Shown here: in pieces, positions 1-6,827 of the stretch
How the letters are laid out: the number at the start of each line of letters is the position of its first letter
How positions within the stretch are numbered: the stretch's first letter is position 1
The notes under the pieces: model-generated
Database searches by the model: none
Seen by the model: only the letters and a program-made list of their open reading frames with translations
Told to the model about the DNA's origin: nothing
Position numbers and translations under genes: made by a program
Assembly (NCBI RefSeq): GCF_001693815.1
Contig: NZ_MBQD01000008.1
Coordinates: 1-36,296, forward strand
Length of the DNA: 36,296 nucleotides
Direction of reading: 5' to 3'
Source: Tessaracoccus lapidicaptus
Lineage (GTDB): Bacteria > Actinomycetota > Actinomycetes > Propionibacteriales > Propionibacteriaceae

Positions 1-339
1 GTTGCCCTGGCAGTTCTGGGGCTCGTTGCCAGGGAGCGGTTCGGCGTCGACCCGGATGATGATGTCGTCGATGCCGAGTGAGACAACTGGCTGGGCGATC
101 GCCCCGGTCACCCCGCTGGAGCATTCTACGCGAGTGACCTCGATAGTGACGGTCGTCGACGTGGCGGTCACGCGCTCGGAGTCGGCGAGAGTCCAGGTCG
201 CGGCTGCGCCCACCTGGGGTGGGATCGTCGCGGTGACATCGGGGATCGCGCTAAAAGCCGTACGCGCCTCATGATCCGGCGCAGGACTGGCCTGGGGATC
301 GGGATCTGGCTTTCGATCGGGCGCAGTACGTAGGTCTGA
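1..339 (-). pseudogene. 3'-open fragment of a secreted/lipoprotein-like protein, 5' end broken
   Basis: The minus strand is open from about 339 to the window edge and reads as a compositionally convincing protein: a Pro/Asp-rich linker, then a beta-rich stretch containing VECSSGVTG, SLGIDDIIIRVDAEPL and NCQGN, where the gene runs off the window. This CSSGVTG ... NCQGN pattern resembles C-terminal regions of actinobacterial lipoproteins of unknown function (recognised from memory). No ATG lies in frame before the conserved part, and a TGA stands at 340-342. The next frame upstream (from about 360) reads GIKELVDQTYVLRPIESQ, which also looks coding, so a frameshift near 275-340 is possible. Function unknown. 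The orientation is the same as the two-gene unit at 492-1042. Confidence 0.45.
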
Positions 340-491
340 TCAACCAGCTCCTTGATGCCGATTGGTCACACGGACTTCCGAAGGTGTAGGCGCTGCTGCG
401 GGCATCCGACTGACACGACGGCACGCTCGCTGGGCTCCGAACCGGTCGGCCGTGGGACTGCCGAACATCCGTACATGCCGCACCTGGTGCG

Positions 492-770
492 TCAGGCGAC
501 CTTGCTTGCGTAGCGCTGGCGGGCGGCCTCTCCGCTGGTGCCGACGAAGGCGCCGATCGCTGACCATGGCATGCCGGCTTCGCGGGCTGTGCGGATGGCG
601 TCAATCACGTGGCGCTCGGCTTCGGATCGCTCCGCGACCGCTGCTCGGAGCAGGGCTACTGCACCGGCGTCGAGTTCGTCGTCTGGATTGGGTTCGTAGG
701 ACTCGAAGCGCGCCGCCAGCTCGTCGGCGTGCTGCAGGATCTCGTCAACAGTGCGTGGCATGGTCATCAC
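492..770 (-). CDS. Small HTH protein, probable antitoxin of the 492-1042 pair
   Basis: A protein of about 90 residues. The N-terminal half is acidic and helical (VDEILQHADELAARFESYEPNPDDELDAGA). The C-terminal third reads as a helix-turn-helix (AREAGMPWSAIGAFVGTSGEAARQRY), the type of DNA-contacting domain common in small actinobacterial antitoxins. GTG at 770, ATG at 767 and ATG at 761 are alternative starts. The first two overlap the stop of the upstream gene (767-1042), so translation is probably coupled, and a GAGG lies just ahead. The pairing with a small beta-rich partner and the 4-bp overlap suggest a toxin-antitoxin unit with the toxin gene first. The family is not identified with certainty; an ordinary small regulator is the alternative. 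Confidence 0.7.
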   Translation of the reverse strand: MMTMPRTVDEILQHADELAARFESYEPNPDDELDAGAVALLRAAVAERSEAERHVIDAIRTAREAGMPWSAIGAFVGTSGEAARQRYASKVA

Positions 771-1042
771 CTCAGGAACTTCGCGCGGGCTTTCATTGCG
801 TGGACGATGACGTGCACTTGATCGCCATCGACATAGCCCACCTCCAAGAAGATCGCGGACTGGTTGGGACCCACGATCATGGTGAACCCGTCGCCGAGAT
901 CCCAGATCCGAACCGGGTTGCGGTAGGCGTGGAGGATCTCATGTTCACCCAGGCCATGCTTGAGGGCGGACGGGGCGATGACTGGATCCTCCATCGATCC
1001 AAGGTAACTTGCGAACATGAGCGGGTCAAGTGTCGGGAACAT
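767..1042 (-). CDS. Small beta-rich toxin-like protein (BrnT/DUF4258-like)
   Basis: A 91-residue protein containing IAPSALKHGLGEHEILHAYRN, then GFTMIVGPNQSAIFLEVGYV and a C-terminal VIVHAMKARAKFL. The architecture of a helical 'KHG' segment, a beta sheet and a terminal HAM.AR.KF motif is typical of small BrnT/DUF4258-like toxins that sit next to an HTH antitoxin; this is family recollection, not a search result. ATG at 1042 has only a weak AGG ahead, and ATG at 1018 (MFASYLGS) is an alternative start. It overlaps the HTH gene by 4 bp and diverges from the vapB-like gene at 1111, so the 68-bp gap at 1043-1110 must hold promoters for both directions. RNase activity would be an inference. Confidence 0.65.
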   Translation of the reverse strand: MFPTLDPLMFASYLGSMEDPVIAPSALKHGLGEHEILHAYRNPVRIWDLGDGFTMIVGPNQSAIFLEVGYVDGDQVHVIVHAMKARAKFLR

Positions 1043-1074
1043 CCTGATCTGCCGCGGTGAGTCGGTGGGCCGTG

Positions 1075-1104
1075 CTGACTGCGCTGCTTGCAGAGTGCTA
1101 GCAT
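1075..1104 (+). promoter_or_regulatory. Probable promoter of the vapBC-like operon (leaderless)
   Basis: CTGACT (1075-1080), an 18-bp spacer and TAGCAT (1099-1104) are followed six bases later by the ATG at 1111. No Shine-Dalgarno sequence precedes the ATG, so the transcript should start at or very near the start codon. This is a sequence-pattern call only. Confidence 0.4.
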
Positions 1105-1110
1105 AGCGTC

Positions 1111-1338
1111 ATGACGACCCTGTATATCCGTGACGTCTCCGACGATGTCGCCGCCACCTTGAAGGAACGGGCGGCGTCGGAAGGCATGTCGTTGTCGGCC
1201 TACGTCGCCGCAGAGTTGGCAAAGATCGCCACACGGCCCACGAACGAGCAGATCGTTGCTCGGCTCAGGGCGCGGGACCGCTCCAGCGGGCCCAGTTCCG
1301 ACGACATCGTCGCTGCCGTGCAGGCGAGCCGCCGGTGA
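1111..1338 (+). CDS. FitA/VapB-type ribbon-helix-helix antitoxin
   Basis: A 75-residue protein beginning MTTLYIRDVSDDVAATLKER, the classic FitA-like ribbon-helix-helix N-terminus (beta strand TLYIRDV, then helices VAATLKERAASEG and MSLSAYVAAELAKIA). The tail (RPTNEQIVARLRARDR...DIVAAVQA) is the toxin-neutralising segment usual in this family. It overlaps the PIN toxin gene by 4 bp (GTGA at 1335-1338), so the two are co-translated. It should bind and inhibit the PIN RNase and repress its own promoter at 1075-1104. The length is normal for the family and nothing looks damaged. Confidence 0.88.
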   Translation: MTTLYIRDVSDDVAATLKERAASEGMSLSAYVAAELAKIATRPTNEQIVARLRARDRSSGPSSDDIVAAVQASRR

Positions 1339-1727
1339 TCGTGCTGGACGCCTCTGCGATGGTCGAGGCGCTGATCGGCAGCGAGGCGGCCGACGAGCTG
1401 CTGGATGCTCTCACCGGCGACGTGCACGCGCCGCACCTGCTCGACGTCGAGGTGTTGTCCGTACTCCGGGGCTTGCTCCTGGGCGGCAAACTCGATCCTG
1501 CTGTCGCAGAGGAGGTTCGCCGTGACCACTTCGCGTTCGCCATCAATCGCTACGAGGTCTCACCATTGGCTGATCGGATCTGGCAGTTGCGTCACCAGTA
1601 CACGAGCTACGACGCCGCGTACCTCGCTCTGGCCGAGGCGCTGGATGCACCGCTGTACACCTGTGCCGCGAAGCTCGACAGCGGCGGCCACCACGCCAAG
1701 GTGCACCTACTCCACCGAACGCACTGA
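1335..1727 (+). CDS. vapC: VapC-family PIN-domain toxin with one acidic site substituted
   Basis: A 130-residue PIN domain starting with GTG in the antitoxin stop. Visible catalytic positions are D5 (IVLDASAMVE), E39 (LLDVEVLSVLRG) and D93 (YTSYDAAYLALAEAL). The usual fourth position, in the motif T-x-D-x-x-L, reads T109-C-A-A-K-L114, so the expected Asp is Ala (GCC, one base from GAC). PIN toxins are Mg2+-dependent RNases that cut tRNA or rRNA. Loss of the fourth acid may weaken metal binding, although that position is the most variable of the four. The rest of the fold is full length. Confidence 0.88.
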   Translation: MIVLDASAMVEALIGSEAADELLDALTGDVHAPHLLDVEVLSVLRGLLLGGKLDPAVAEEVRRDHFAFAINRYEVSPLADRIWQLRHQYTSYDAAYLALAEALDAPLYTCAAKLDSGGHHAKVHLLHRTH

Positions 1728-1810
1728 CATGCCGCGGTGAGCGAGGGCAGCGTTCAGCTTCGGGTCGCCGAGCGCGACCGCCCCTAAAGCCGCCCGTGGC
1801 GCCGCACGGC

Positions 1811-2095
1811 CTACTCAAGCTGGTCTCGGTACAACGGAAGCTCGGCGCCGTACTCGACCTGTCGGGTCCTTCCCGGGAAGGCGTTGGCAAGGACGTTTGC
1901 CACGATGAGAGAGCACCCGACGGTGAACTCGATGTCCTCGTCGACTTCGCATGCGAGACACCAGGCCTCGTCCTCCGGCCATACGAGATGAGGGGGCACG
2001 AGGATTCCTGGCTCGTCCCAGGCCAGGGCCGGTGCATCCCTTAACACTGCGATGGGGCCAGTGAAGAGCAGCATCTCTCGGTTGGGAATGATCAA
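1811..2095 (-). CDS. Hypothetical protein
   Basis: A protein of up to 94 residues with a plausible composition (WPEDEAWCLACEVDEDIEFTVG, then YGAELPLYRD at the C-terminus). It is acidic with a hydrophobic core and has no signal peptide or membrane segment. The longest frame starts with TTG at 2095, without a clear ribosome site; ATG at 2074 (MLLFTGPIAV) is the alternative start. I do not recognise the family beyond a resemblance to small actinobacterial proteins of unknown function. It lies between the VapC gene (convergent) and the Doc-like gene (same strand, 78 bp upstream). Confidence 0.55.
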   Translation of the reverse strand: MIIPNREMLLFTGPIAVLRDAPALAWDEPGILVPPHLVWPEDEAWCLACEVDEDIEFTVGCSLIVANVLANAFPGRTRQVEYGAELPLYRDQLE

Positions 2096-2173
2096 GCGCG
2101 GTGCTGCGGGTGCGGGCGGATTTCCGCCCCACCCAGTTTGCCGTGCAGCCTCTCGGACCCATGCCGCTGGTGG

Positions 2174-2557
2174 TCAGTGCCAAGACGCGAGGCGCGCCGA
2201 CACTTCCTGGTACGTGGCAGTCCCGCTGGCGACCGCGATCACCAGGTCGTACGCCTCGTCGTCAGGCGCGTCCAAGTCGATGCCATTGAGTCCGTAGAAC
2301 ACCACCAGCGACAGCCAGCCCAGGCGCTTGTTCCCATCGACCAGGGCATCGTTGCCGACCAACGATTCCAATATCACCGCTGCCTTGTCGTCGAGGCCGG
2401 GATACGCATCCCGGCCGAAGACGCTCACTCGCGGGCGGTGGACCGCGGAGTCGAGCAGTCCGATGTCGCGAACGGGGCCAACTCCAAGGTCCTCCACCAA
2501 CGACAGGACCCAACTGGACGAGTTCTGGACGGCGTGGGGCTTCCTCACCGAACGCAT
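2174..2557 (-). CDS. Doc/Fic-family protein with the Fic-motif His replaced; no antitoxin gene
   Basis: From about residue 20 this is a recognisable Doc: VEDLGVGPVRDIGLLDSAVHRPR, then FGRDAYPGLDDKAAVILESL, then the Fic loop NDALVDGNKRLGW and FYGLNGIDL. Doc toxins phosphorylate EF-Tu using the loop H-x-F-x-D/N-A/G-N-K-R, where His is the catalytic base. Here that position is Asp (GAT; CAT would be His), so activity is doubtful. The N-terminus before VEDLG does not look like a normal Doc start. The ATG at 2557 is only a formal choice; inner TTG and GTG codons also exist. Only 67 bp separate this start from the next gene, leaving no room for a Phd antitoxin. Probably a decaying solitary toxin gene. 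Confidence 0.65.
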   Translation of the reverse strand: MRSVRKPHAVQNSSSWVLSLVEDLGVGPVRDIGLLDSAVHRPRVSVFGRDAYPGLDDKAAVILESLVGNDALVDGNKRLGWLSLVVFYGLNGIDLDAPDDEAYDLVIAVASGTATYQEVSARLASWH

Positions 2558-2624
2558 CGAACAGCTCCACCGAGGAAGGTTGTTGCTGCCGGGTGGTGCG
2601 ACCAGCCTGCTCACTGAGAGGCGG

Positions 2625-3128
2625 TCAGCGTGATCCCGATCGTGGGAACCGGACAATCTCAGTGCCCCAGGTGCCCGCGTCGACGGTGAGCACGGCGAAG
2701 CTGGGCGACGGCTCACGCCGCGGGTCAGAGACAGATCCCGGGTTCAGCAGGTGCACGCCATCCTCGACGCCGTCCCACGGGATGTGCGAGTGGCCGAACA
2801 CCACGACATCGGCCTGCGGGAATCGTCGCCGCATGCGGCGTCCGCGGCCCTGCTTGGGGCCGGCGATGTGGATCATGGCGATCCGAACGCCCTCGGCCTG
2901 GAACTCCAGGTCGTCGGTGGCGCCCCAGTCCCGGACCGCCTCGTCGTCGTTGTTGCCCATCACCACCCGTACGGGGGCGTACTTGGCGAGCTCGTCCAGG
3001 ACCTCCGGCACGCAGACATCGCCGGCGTGCAGGATCAGGTCGGCGGTCCCCAGCTCGGACGCCGGCGCCGGCGGCACCCCCTTCCAGCGACGAGGTGCGT
3101 GCGAGTCGGCTACGACGACGATCCTCAT
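2625..3128 (-). CDS. YfcE/MJ0936-type metallophosphoesterase
   Basis: A 167-residue calcineurin-like phosphoesterase of the small YfcE/MJ0936 class. The metal-binding blocks are all present in order: ADSHAPR (D-x-H) near the N-terminus, HAGDVC (G-D), GNND (G-N-x-D), then IHIAG and GHSH. The final segment NPGSVSDPRREPSPSFAVL is typical of this class. Such enzymes hydrolyse phosphodiesters with Mn2+ or similar metals; the natural substrate is usually unknown. I start it at MRIVVVADSH (ATG at 3128) rather than at the longer frame, because the beta strand preceding D-x-H begins there. It appears intact and cytoplasmic. Confidence 0.9.
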   Translation of the reverse strand: MRIVVVADSHAPRRWKGVPPAPASELGTADLILHAGDVCVPEVLDELAKYAPVRVVMGNNDDEAVRDWGATDDLEFQAEGVRIAMIHIAGPKQGRGRRMRRRFPQADVVVFGHSHIPWDGVEDGVHLLNPGSVSDPRREPSPSFAVLTVDAGTWGTEIVRFPRSGSR

Positions 3129-3435
3129 CACCAGCGGGCCCTCCTGACACACCAGGCGGGAACGCCCACGCCTACAGCCTTGTTGGCAGCACCCAAGGTC
3201 CGGTCAGGGGGCTCCGTCATGGGCCGAGGCTATCAAGCGAGCCGTCCGCCACCCGCGCCACGCAGCCTGCCTCGCGAGCTGCGCTCACCCTCACGTAGCT
3301 CGAAGCCCACCGCCTGACCTGCCGCGGGGACTATCGATCCCGCCGCCCGCGATTGCGTCGACGGATCTGCTGAACTCGGGATGCTCCTCACTCGGTGATC
3401 CTCGTCCCCACTGAGGCGGAGGCCAAGAACGACAA
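3129..3435. other. Gene-poor stretch
   Basis: About 300 bp between the phosphodiesterase start and the hairpin at 3436-3478. It must contain the phosphodiesterase promoter on the minus strand. I see no convincing reading frame, tRNA or repeat. Confidence 0.5.
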
Positions 3436-3478
3436 AACCCCCAGTCAGATCAGCTCATCTGCCAATTGACTGGGGGTT
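3436..3478. terminator. Strong hairpin, terminator-like
   Basis: AACCCCCAGTCA (3436-3447) pairs perfectly with TGACTGGGGGTT (3467-3478) across a 19-nt loop; the left arm follows a run of A. A hairpin followed by copy 1 of the 119-bp repeat at 3484 mirrors the arrangement at 26889/26952. No gene ending here on the plus strand was recognised. Confidence 0.6.
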
Positions 3479-3483
3479 CCAGA

Positions 3484-3602
3484 TTGTGCGCGAGAGAGGA
3501 GTTGAAGCTCTCTTCTATCAGCCGATAATGGCCCCCTGACAACGTCTTATGTGGGTTGATTGCCACTTCGTCACCTTGCCGTGGGGAATACGTGGGGAAT
3601 AG
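3484..3602. repeat. 119-bp dispersed repeat, copy 1
   Basis: A 119-bp segment nearly identical to 26952-27070 in the same orientation: the only differences I see are C/G at 3543 and one C/T in the CCTTG(C/T)CG part. It contains a short imperfect hairpin (GAGAGAG ... CTCTCTTC near its left end) and, at its right end, the tandem-like GTGGGGAATAC GTGGGGAATAG. Weaker similarity continues for roughly 100 bp to the right in both copies. Each copy stands just after a strong hairpin and the hairpins differ in sequence. No terminal inverted repeat is visible. Nature unknown: a recombination-site remnant, the conserved end of a lost element, or a noncoding RNA. Confidence 0.85.
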
Positions 3603-4215
3603 TCCTGCACCCGAGACCCACGCGGATCTCGCGTCCAGGGCTGCCCCTCAGCATAGGTGGCCGGCACCCACGCATCACCGCCGAAAGCTGCCCGGTTCAT
3701 CGGCAGCGCTGCCAGCAGGTCGTTGCCCAGGGAGGCGAACGCGGGAGCGACCGTGGCGTCTCTTCCTGCGGCAGACGATGAAGGGAGCACGATCCGACGC
3801 CGGGGTGAGAACGCGTGCAGGCGCAAGATCTCGACGGCTTCATCGGCAACGACCGCTGCGTTCAGGTCACCCCCGCACTTGGTCAGTTCCAGCTGGTCGC
3901 AGGTGTCGACCGCCCGCAACAGCCCGAAGGCGCCGAGACCACCAATCTCCCCCGCATGGTCGGGCACGAGCAGCAGCGACCCCAGAACGCTGGCGTGACA
4001 CTCCTCGCACTGCATCGCGGCCTCCCGTCACCGGCAAGACAAGCCAGTCACCCCGCATAACGGGTGCCGACCGCAGCCGGTGGACAGCTTCGGACACCAC
4101 GGGGCCCCCACCCCGCCTCAAGCCACCGGACACCACAGGGCTGAGAGCACGACGTGACGCTTGCTGGCGCGTGGTTTGCTTTCGTTCTCCTCGCCGAAGG
4201 CGGAAGCCGCTGGGT
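3603..4215. other. Decayed region right of repeat copy 1
   Basis: Part of this stretch (about 3620-3740) resembles 27090-27210, so it belongs to the same repeated block. On the minus strand an open frame of about 165 codons (4015 down to 3518) contains plausible segments such as AAFGGDAWVPATYAEGQPW, and the other copy reads GCDAWRSSAYAEGS in a different frame. The repeat may therefore derive from the 3' end of a minus-strand gene that is now broken in both places. No function can be assigned. Confidence 0.4.
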
Positions 4216-4347
4216 GGAACGCCGGTGGCGCTGCTCACCCACCTGGGGGCCACCCTGGACGAGTGGGACCCCCGCGTGGTCGACGCCCTCGCCCAGCAGC
4301 ATCGCGTCATCGCTCTGGGGGCACTGCCAGGGGCGGGAAGCTCCACC
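4216..4347 (+). pseudogene. Fragment of an alpha/beta hydrolase
   Basis: One frame reads GTPVALLTHLGATLDEWDPR then VVDALAQQHRVIALGALPGAG. This matches the N-terminal strand-oxyanion region of alpha/beta-fold hydrolases (pattern TPVV.LTHL.ATLD.WDPR..D.LA..H.VI). Neither a start nor the nucleophile elbow G-x-S-x-G nor the rest of the fold is present in frame. The segment is followed by the TetR-type gene at 4580 on the same strand, and hydrolase/TetR pairs are common, so both are probably remains of one locus. Confidence 0.65.
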
Positions 4348-4579
4348 GTTAGCCGGGGTGGCGGCACGTCATCCCACCACTGGACAGGGAGAAGCGGACC
4401 GCCAGCCCGGTTCGACGGGCGTTCTCGAGGGCGGCGCTGCGGCCTCATCGGTGCTCCCGGCAGGCGCTACGGCGAGCCGTCGTGGCGATTCCACTGAGCC
4501 TCAACCCACGACGACCCTCACGCGTGCCAGGTTGTGGAGTCTGGCGAAGGGGGTCGCCGGGTCCGCGTCGCGCTGACCG

Positions 4580-5268
4580 GTGACTCGAGCCGATGAGCAG
4601 CGCGACCAGCGCCGCCACGAGATTCTCGCCACCACCCGGGCAGATGCTCACGGGCAGGACGGTCGCCGAACGGTCGCCGACATCAGCCTCAACGAGATCG
4701 CCCGACAGGTCGGCCTCGCCAAATCCAACGTGCTGCGCTACTTCGGCTCCCGCGAGGCCATCCTGCTCGCCCAGGAGTACGACGCATGGGTCGACGCGGT
4801 CTGTGACGCGCTGCCACGCGCCGGCGAGCCCGATCAGGTCGAACGGGTTTCCGGCGTCCTTGCCGCCACCGCTGCCGAGCAGCCCCTCCTGTGCGAACTG
4901 CTCATCGCCGCCCCCACGGTGCTCGAACACAACGTCACCTCGGATGAGGTGATCGCGTTCAAGCTCGCCGTCCAGGCCTCGATGCAGCGGCTCCTCGTCG
5001 CTCTGACGACCGATCACGGCGAGTGGGACCCTCCTCCAGGGATCAATTCTTCGGCGGCCTGCACTCCCTCATCACTGGTCTGTGGGCGCTCGCCCACCCC
5101 TCCGCGGCGCTCATCGAGGCCATGGCCCGCGAGCCACGCATCCAGGCCCTACCACACGGGATGGAGGCCGCCACCCGTGAAGCACTCGCCACCCTGATCA
5201 ACGGTCTGCCGGGCTGGGGCTCGCACACGGCGCCGCCACCTCAGCCCAGCTGGTCGGTCAGGGCGTGA
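4580..5268 (+). pseudogene. TetR-family regulator, frameshifted
   Basis: The frame from GTG 4580 gives a clear TetR N-terminus: QRRHEIL, then ISLNEIARQVGLAKSNVLRYFGSREAILL, the HTH ending in the Y-F hallmark. It continues as a ligand-binding region to about EWDPPP (near 5035). The homologous C-terminus continues in another frame (RDQFFGGLHSLITGLWALAHPSA ... EALATLINGLPG, ending at 5268). The two parts join near 5030-5040, so a single indel splits the gene. Unless it is a sequencing error, the product keeps the DNA-binding domain but loses the dimerisation and ligand-domain end. The target was probably the neighbouring hydrolase locus. Confidence 0.8.
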
Positions 5269-5283
5269 GCGGCACCTGCCGAT

Positions 5284-6184
5284 TCACTCCCAGGACTTCG
5301 CCGAAGGGTTCCATTGTCCCACTGCCGTCTCCGACAGCACGGGGTCGGCGAAGCCTGCGACCGCTGCGAGCACGTCGGCGAACGCCCCGGGAAGTTCATG
5401 CTCGCGGTGCGATCGCGTGCGCCATGCGCGCCACCTCTGCTGGGCCCAATCGCCCATCGGCGCGAGCGCCGGCAGAAGAGGCGCGAACGCCACGTTCCGG
5501 TACTCGGCCACGGTCTTCACCGACGCTCGGAACTCGGCCGCGCCGACCGGATGAAGACGGGTCAACACGTACACGTCCGCGAAGTCACGCCAGCGGGTGT
5601 TGGCGATACCGCGGTCGATTGCGGTGACGACCTTCTCCGCGAGCACCATCGTCAGCGGGTAGCCCAGCAGCCTCACCGGCGGGAGCCCGAGGGGCACGAC
5701 GCGGGGAAGGTCAACAAGACGAGGTGCGGGCCAGATCGGGTCGCCGAAGTTCACGTCGATCCCGACAGCTAAGCCGTGAAGTGCCCAGCGTCGCGGTGAG
5801 CTTGACCCGCACTCCCGCGTACTCGCCATCCTCACGAATCGTCATCGCTGTGACGCTGGCCAGGTCGAACGCGAGCCCGTCGTCGACCTCCAGCGCCGCG
5901 ATGATGCGAACGCGCTCGGCGACCTCCTCAGGGTCGCCGATAAGCCTGGTGGCTTGCAGGTCGATGTCTTTAGTCGGGCGGCGCGCAGCGAACGCGGCCA
6001 GCAGTACGCCGCCCTTCAGCACGAAGTCATCGCGGTGCTCCGAGAGTGCGATGCGCGCCAGCAACCCTTCGAGGGCGTACAGGGTCATCAGCTCCTGAAC
6101 GTCTCCGCCTGCCTGTCGGGCGAGCCTGCGGATGGCGATGCTCGCGTCGCCCGCCGGTGTGCCGTGCTGCGGGCTCGGGGTCAC
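5284..6184 (-). pseudogene. AbiEii-type nucleotidyltransferase toxin, frameshifted
   Basis: The N-terminal part (6184 down to about 5780) carries the AbiEii/AbiGii nucleotidyltransferase signature: YALEGLLARIALSEHRDDFVLKGG, then FAARRPTKDIDLQA (the G-G ... D-x-D motif). The second part (about 5780 to 5284) continues in another frame as GLAVGIDVNFGDPIWPAPRLVDLP, GYPLTMVLAEKVVTAIDRG and TRWRDFADVYVLTRLHPV, all typical of the family. The break is at about 5776-5786 after KLTATLGT. AbiEii enzymes transfer nucleotides, for example to tRNA, and cause abortive infection or toxicity; a split protein should be inactive. It overlaps the antitoxin gene by 4 bp (6181-6184). Confidence 0.85.
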
Positions 6185-6768
6185 AGCAGCACTTCCAGCG
6201 CCGACTGAACCGCGGGACGCGCCTTCGGGAAGGAGTCAGCCAGCGCCAGTAGCGCGCCGGGACTGTTCCCCCTGCCACGCACCCACCGCTTGAGCGCACC
6301 GATGGCGAGGTCGCTGCCCCATACGTGCCGCAGCCGGAACAGGTCGATCAGGGTGCGCTCCCCCGAGAACAGGCCGATGGACAGCCCGAGCGGCAACTCA
6401 TACTCGAGGCGCCCGATGCCGAAGGTGTCAGGATCGAAGCGGTGCCAGGCAATCGGCGCATGCTGGAGGGTGACCGGCTGCGTGCCGCGCGGGATGGCGA
6501 TGTCACTGCGGGCGGGGATCTCATCTGTCAGCTCGTGCAGCGACAGCGCGGTGAGCAGGCACAACGTCGCGTCGGGCTTCTTCGCGGCGACCGCCATCCA
6601 CGCGGCCGTCGTGTCATCCGTGAGCCCCGCCCGCAAGAATAGACCCGGGGCGATGCGCTCAAAATCCCCCGACTCGATCAGCCGGTCAAGACCATGTCGG
6701 GTGAGCCCCTGCGCGGCCAAGTCGTCGTAGCGCAGCAGGTCAGGAAGCATCGCAGTGTCCATCATCAC
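6181..6768 (-). CDS. AbiEi-type antitoxin / transcriptional regulator
   Basis: About 193-195 residues. The N-terminal winged-helix region (LLRYDDLAAQGLTRHGLDRLIESGDFERIAPGLFLRAG) is the AbiEi_4-like HTH. It is followed by the antitoxin body (LCLLTALSLHELTDEIPARSDIAIPRGTQP ... HRFDPDTF ... RTLIDLFRLRHVWG ... ALKRWVRGRG). In type IV AbiE systems this protein neutralises AbiEii without direct binding and represses the operon through its wing-HTH. The start is GTG/ATG/ATG at 6768/6765/6762, with GAGG best spaced for 6762. The gene is intact while its toxin partner is frameshifted. It stands first in the two-gene operon. Confidence 0.88.
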   Translation of the reverse strand: MMMDTAMLPDLLRYDDLAAQGLTRHGLDRLIESGDFERIAPGLFLRAGLTDDTTAAWMAVAAKKPDATLCLLTALSLHELTDEIPARSDIAIPRGTQPVTLQHAPIAWHRFDPDTFGIGRLEYELPLGLSIGLFSGERTLIDLFRLRHVWGSDLAIGALKRWVRGRGNSPGALLALADSFPKARPAVQSALEVLL

Positions 6769-6798
6769 CTCACGCTCGACAGAATCAGATACAGATAC

Positions 6799-6827
6799 AT
6801 CATACCTGTGACGGTTTCCGATGACAG
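6799..6827 (-). promoter_or_regulatory. Possible promoter of the abiE operon
   Basis: On the minus strand CTGTCA (6822-6827) and TATGAT (6799-6804) are 17 bp apart, about 35 bp upstream of the abiEi start. The -35 box lies inside the left end of the DUF4143 remnant, so the promoter spans the junction between the two loci. Confidence 0.35.

Noticed and set aside
3518-4015. Minus-strand 165-codon gene covering repeat copy 1
   Set aside because: Kept only as a possibility: its last part is repeat sequence also present in another frame context at 26952, and no family is recognisable.
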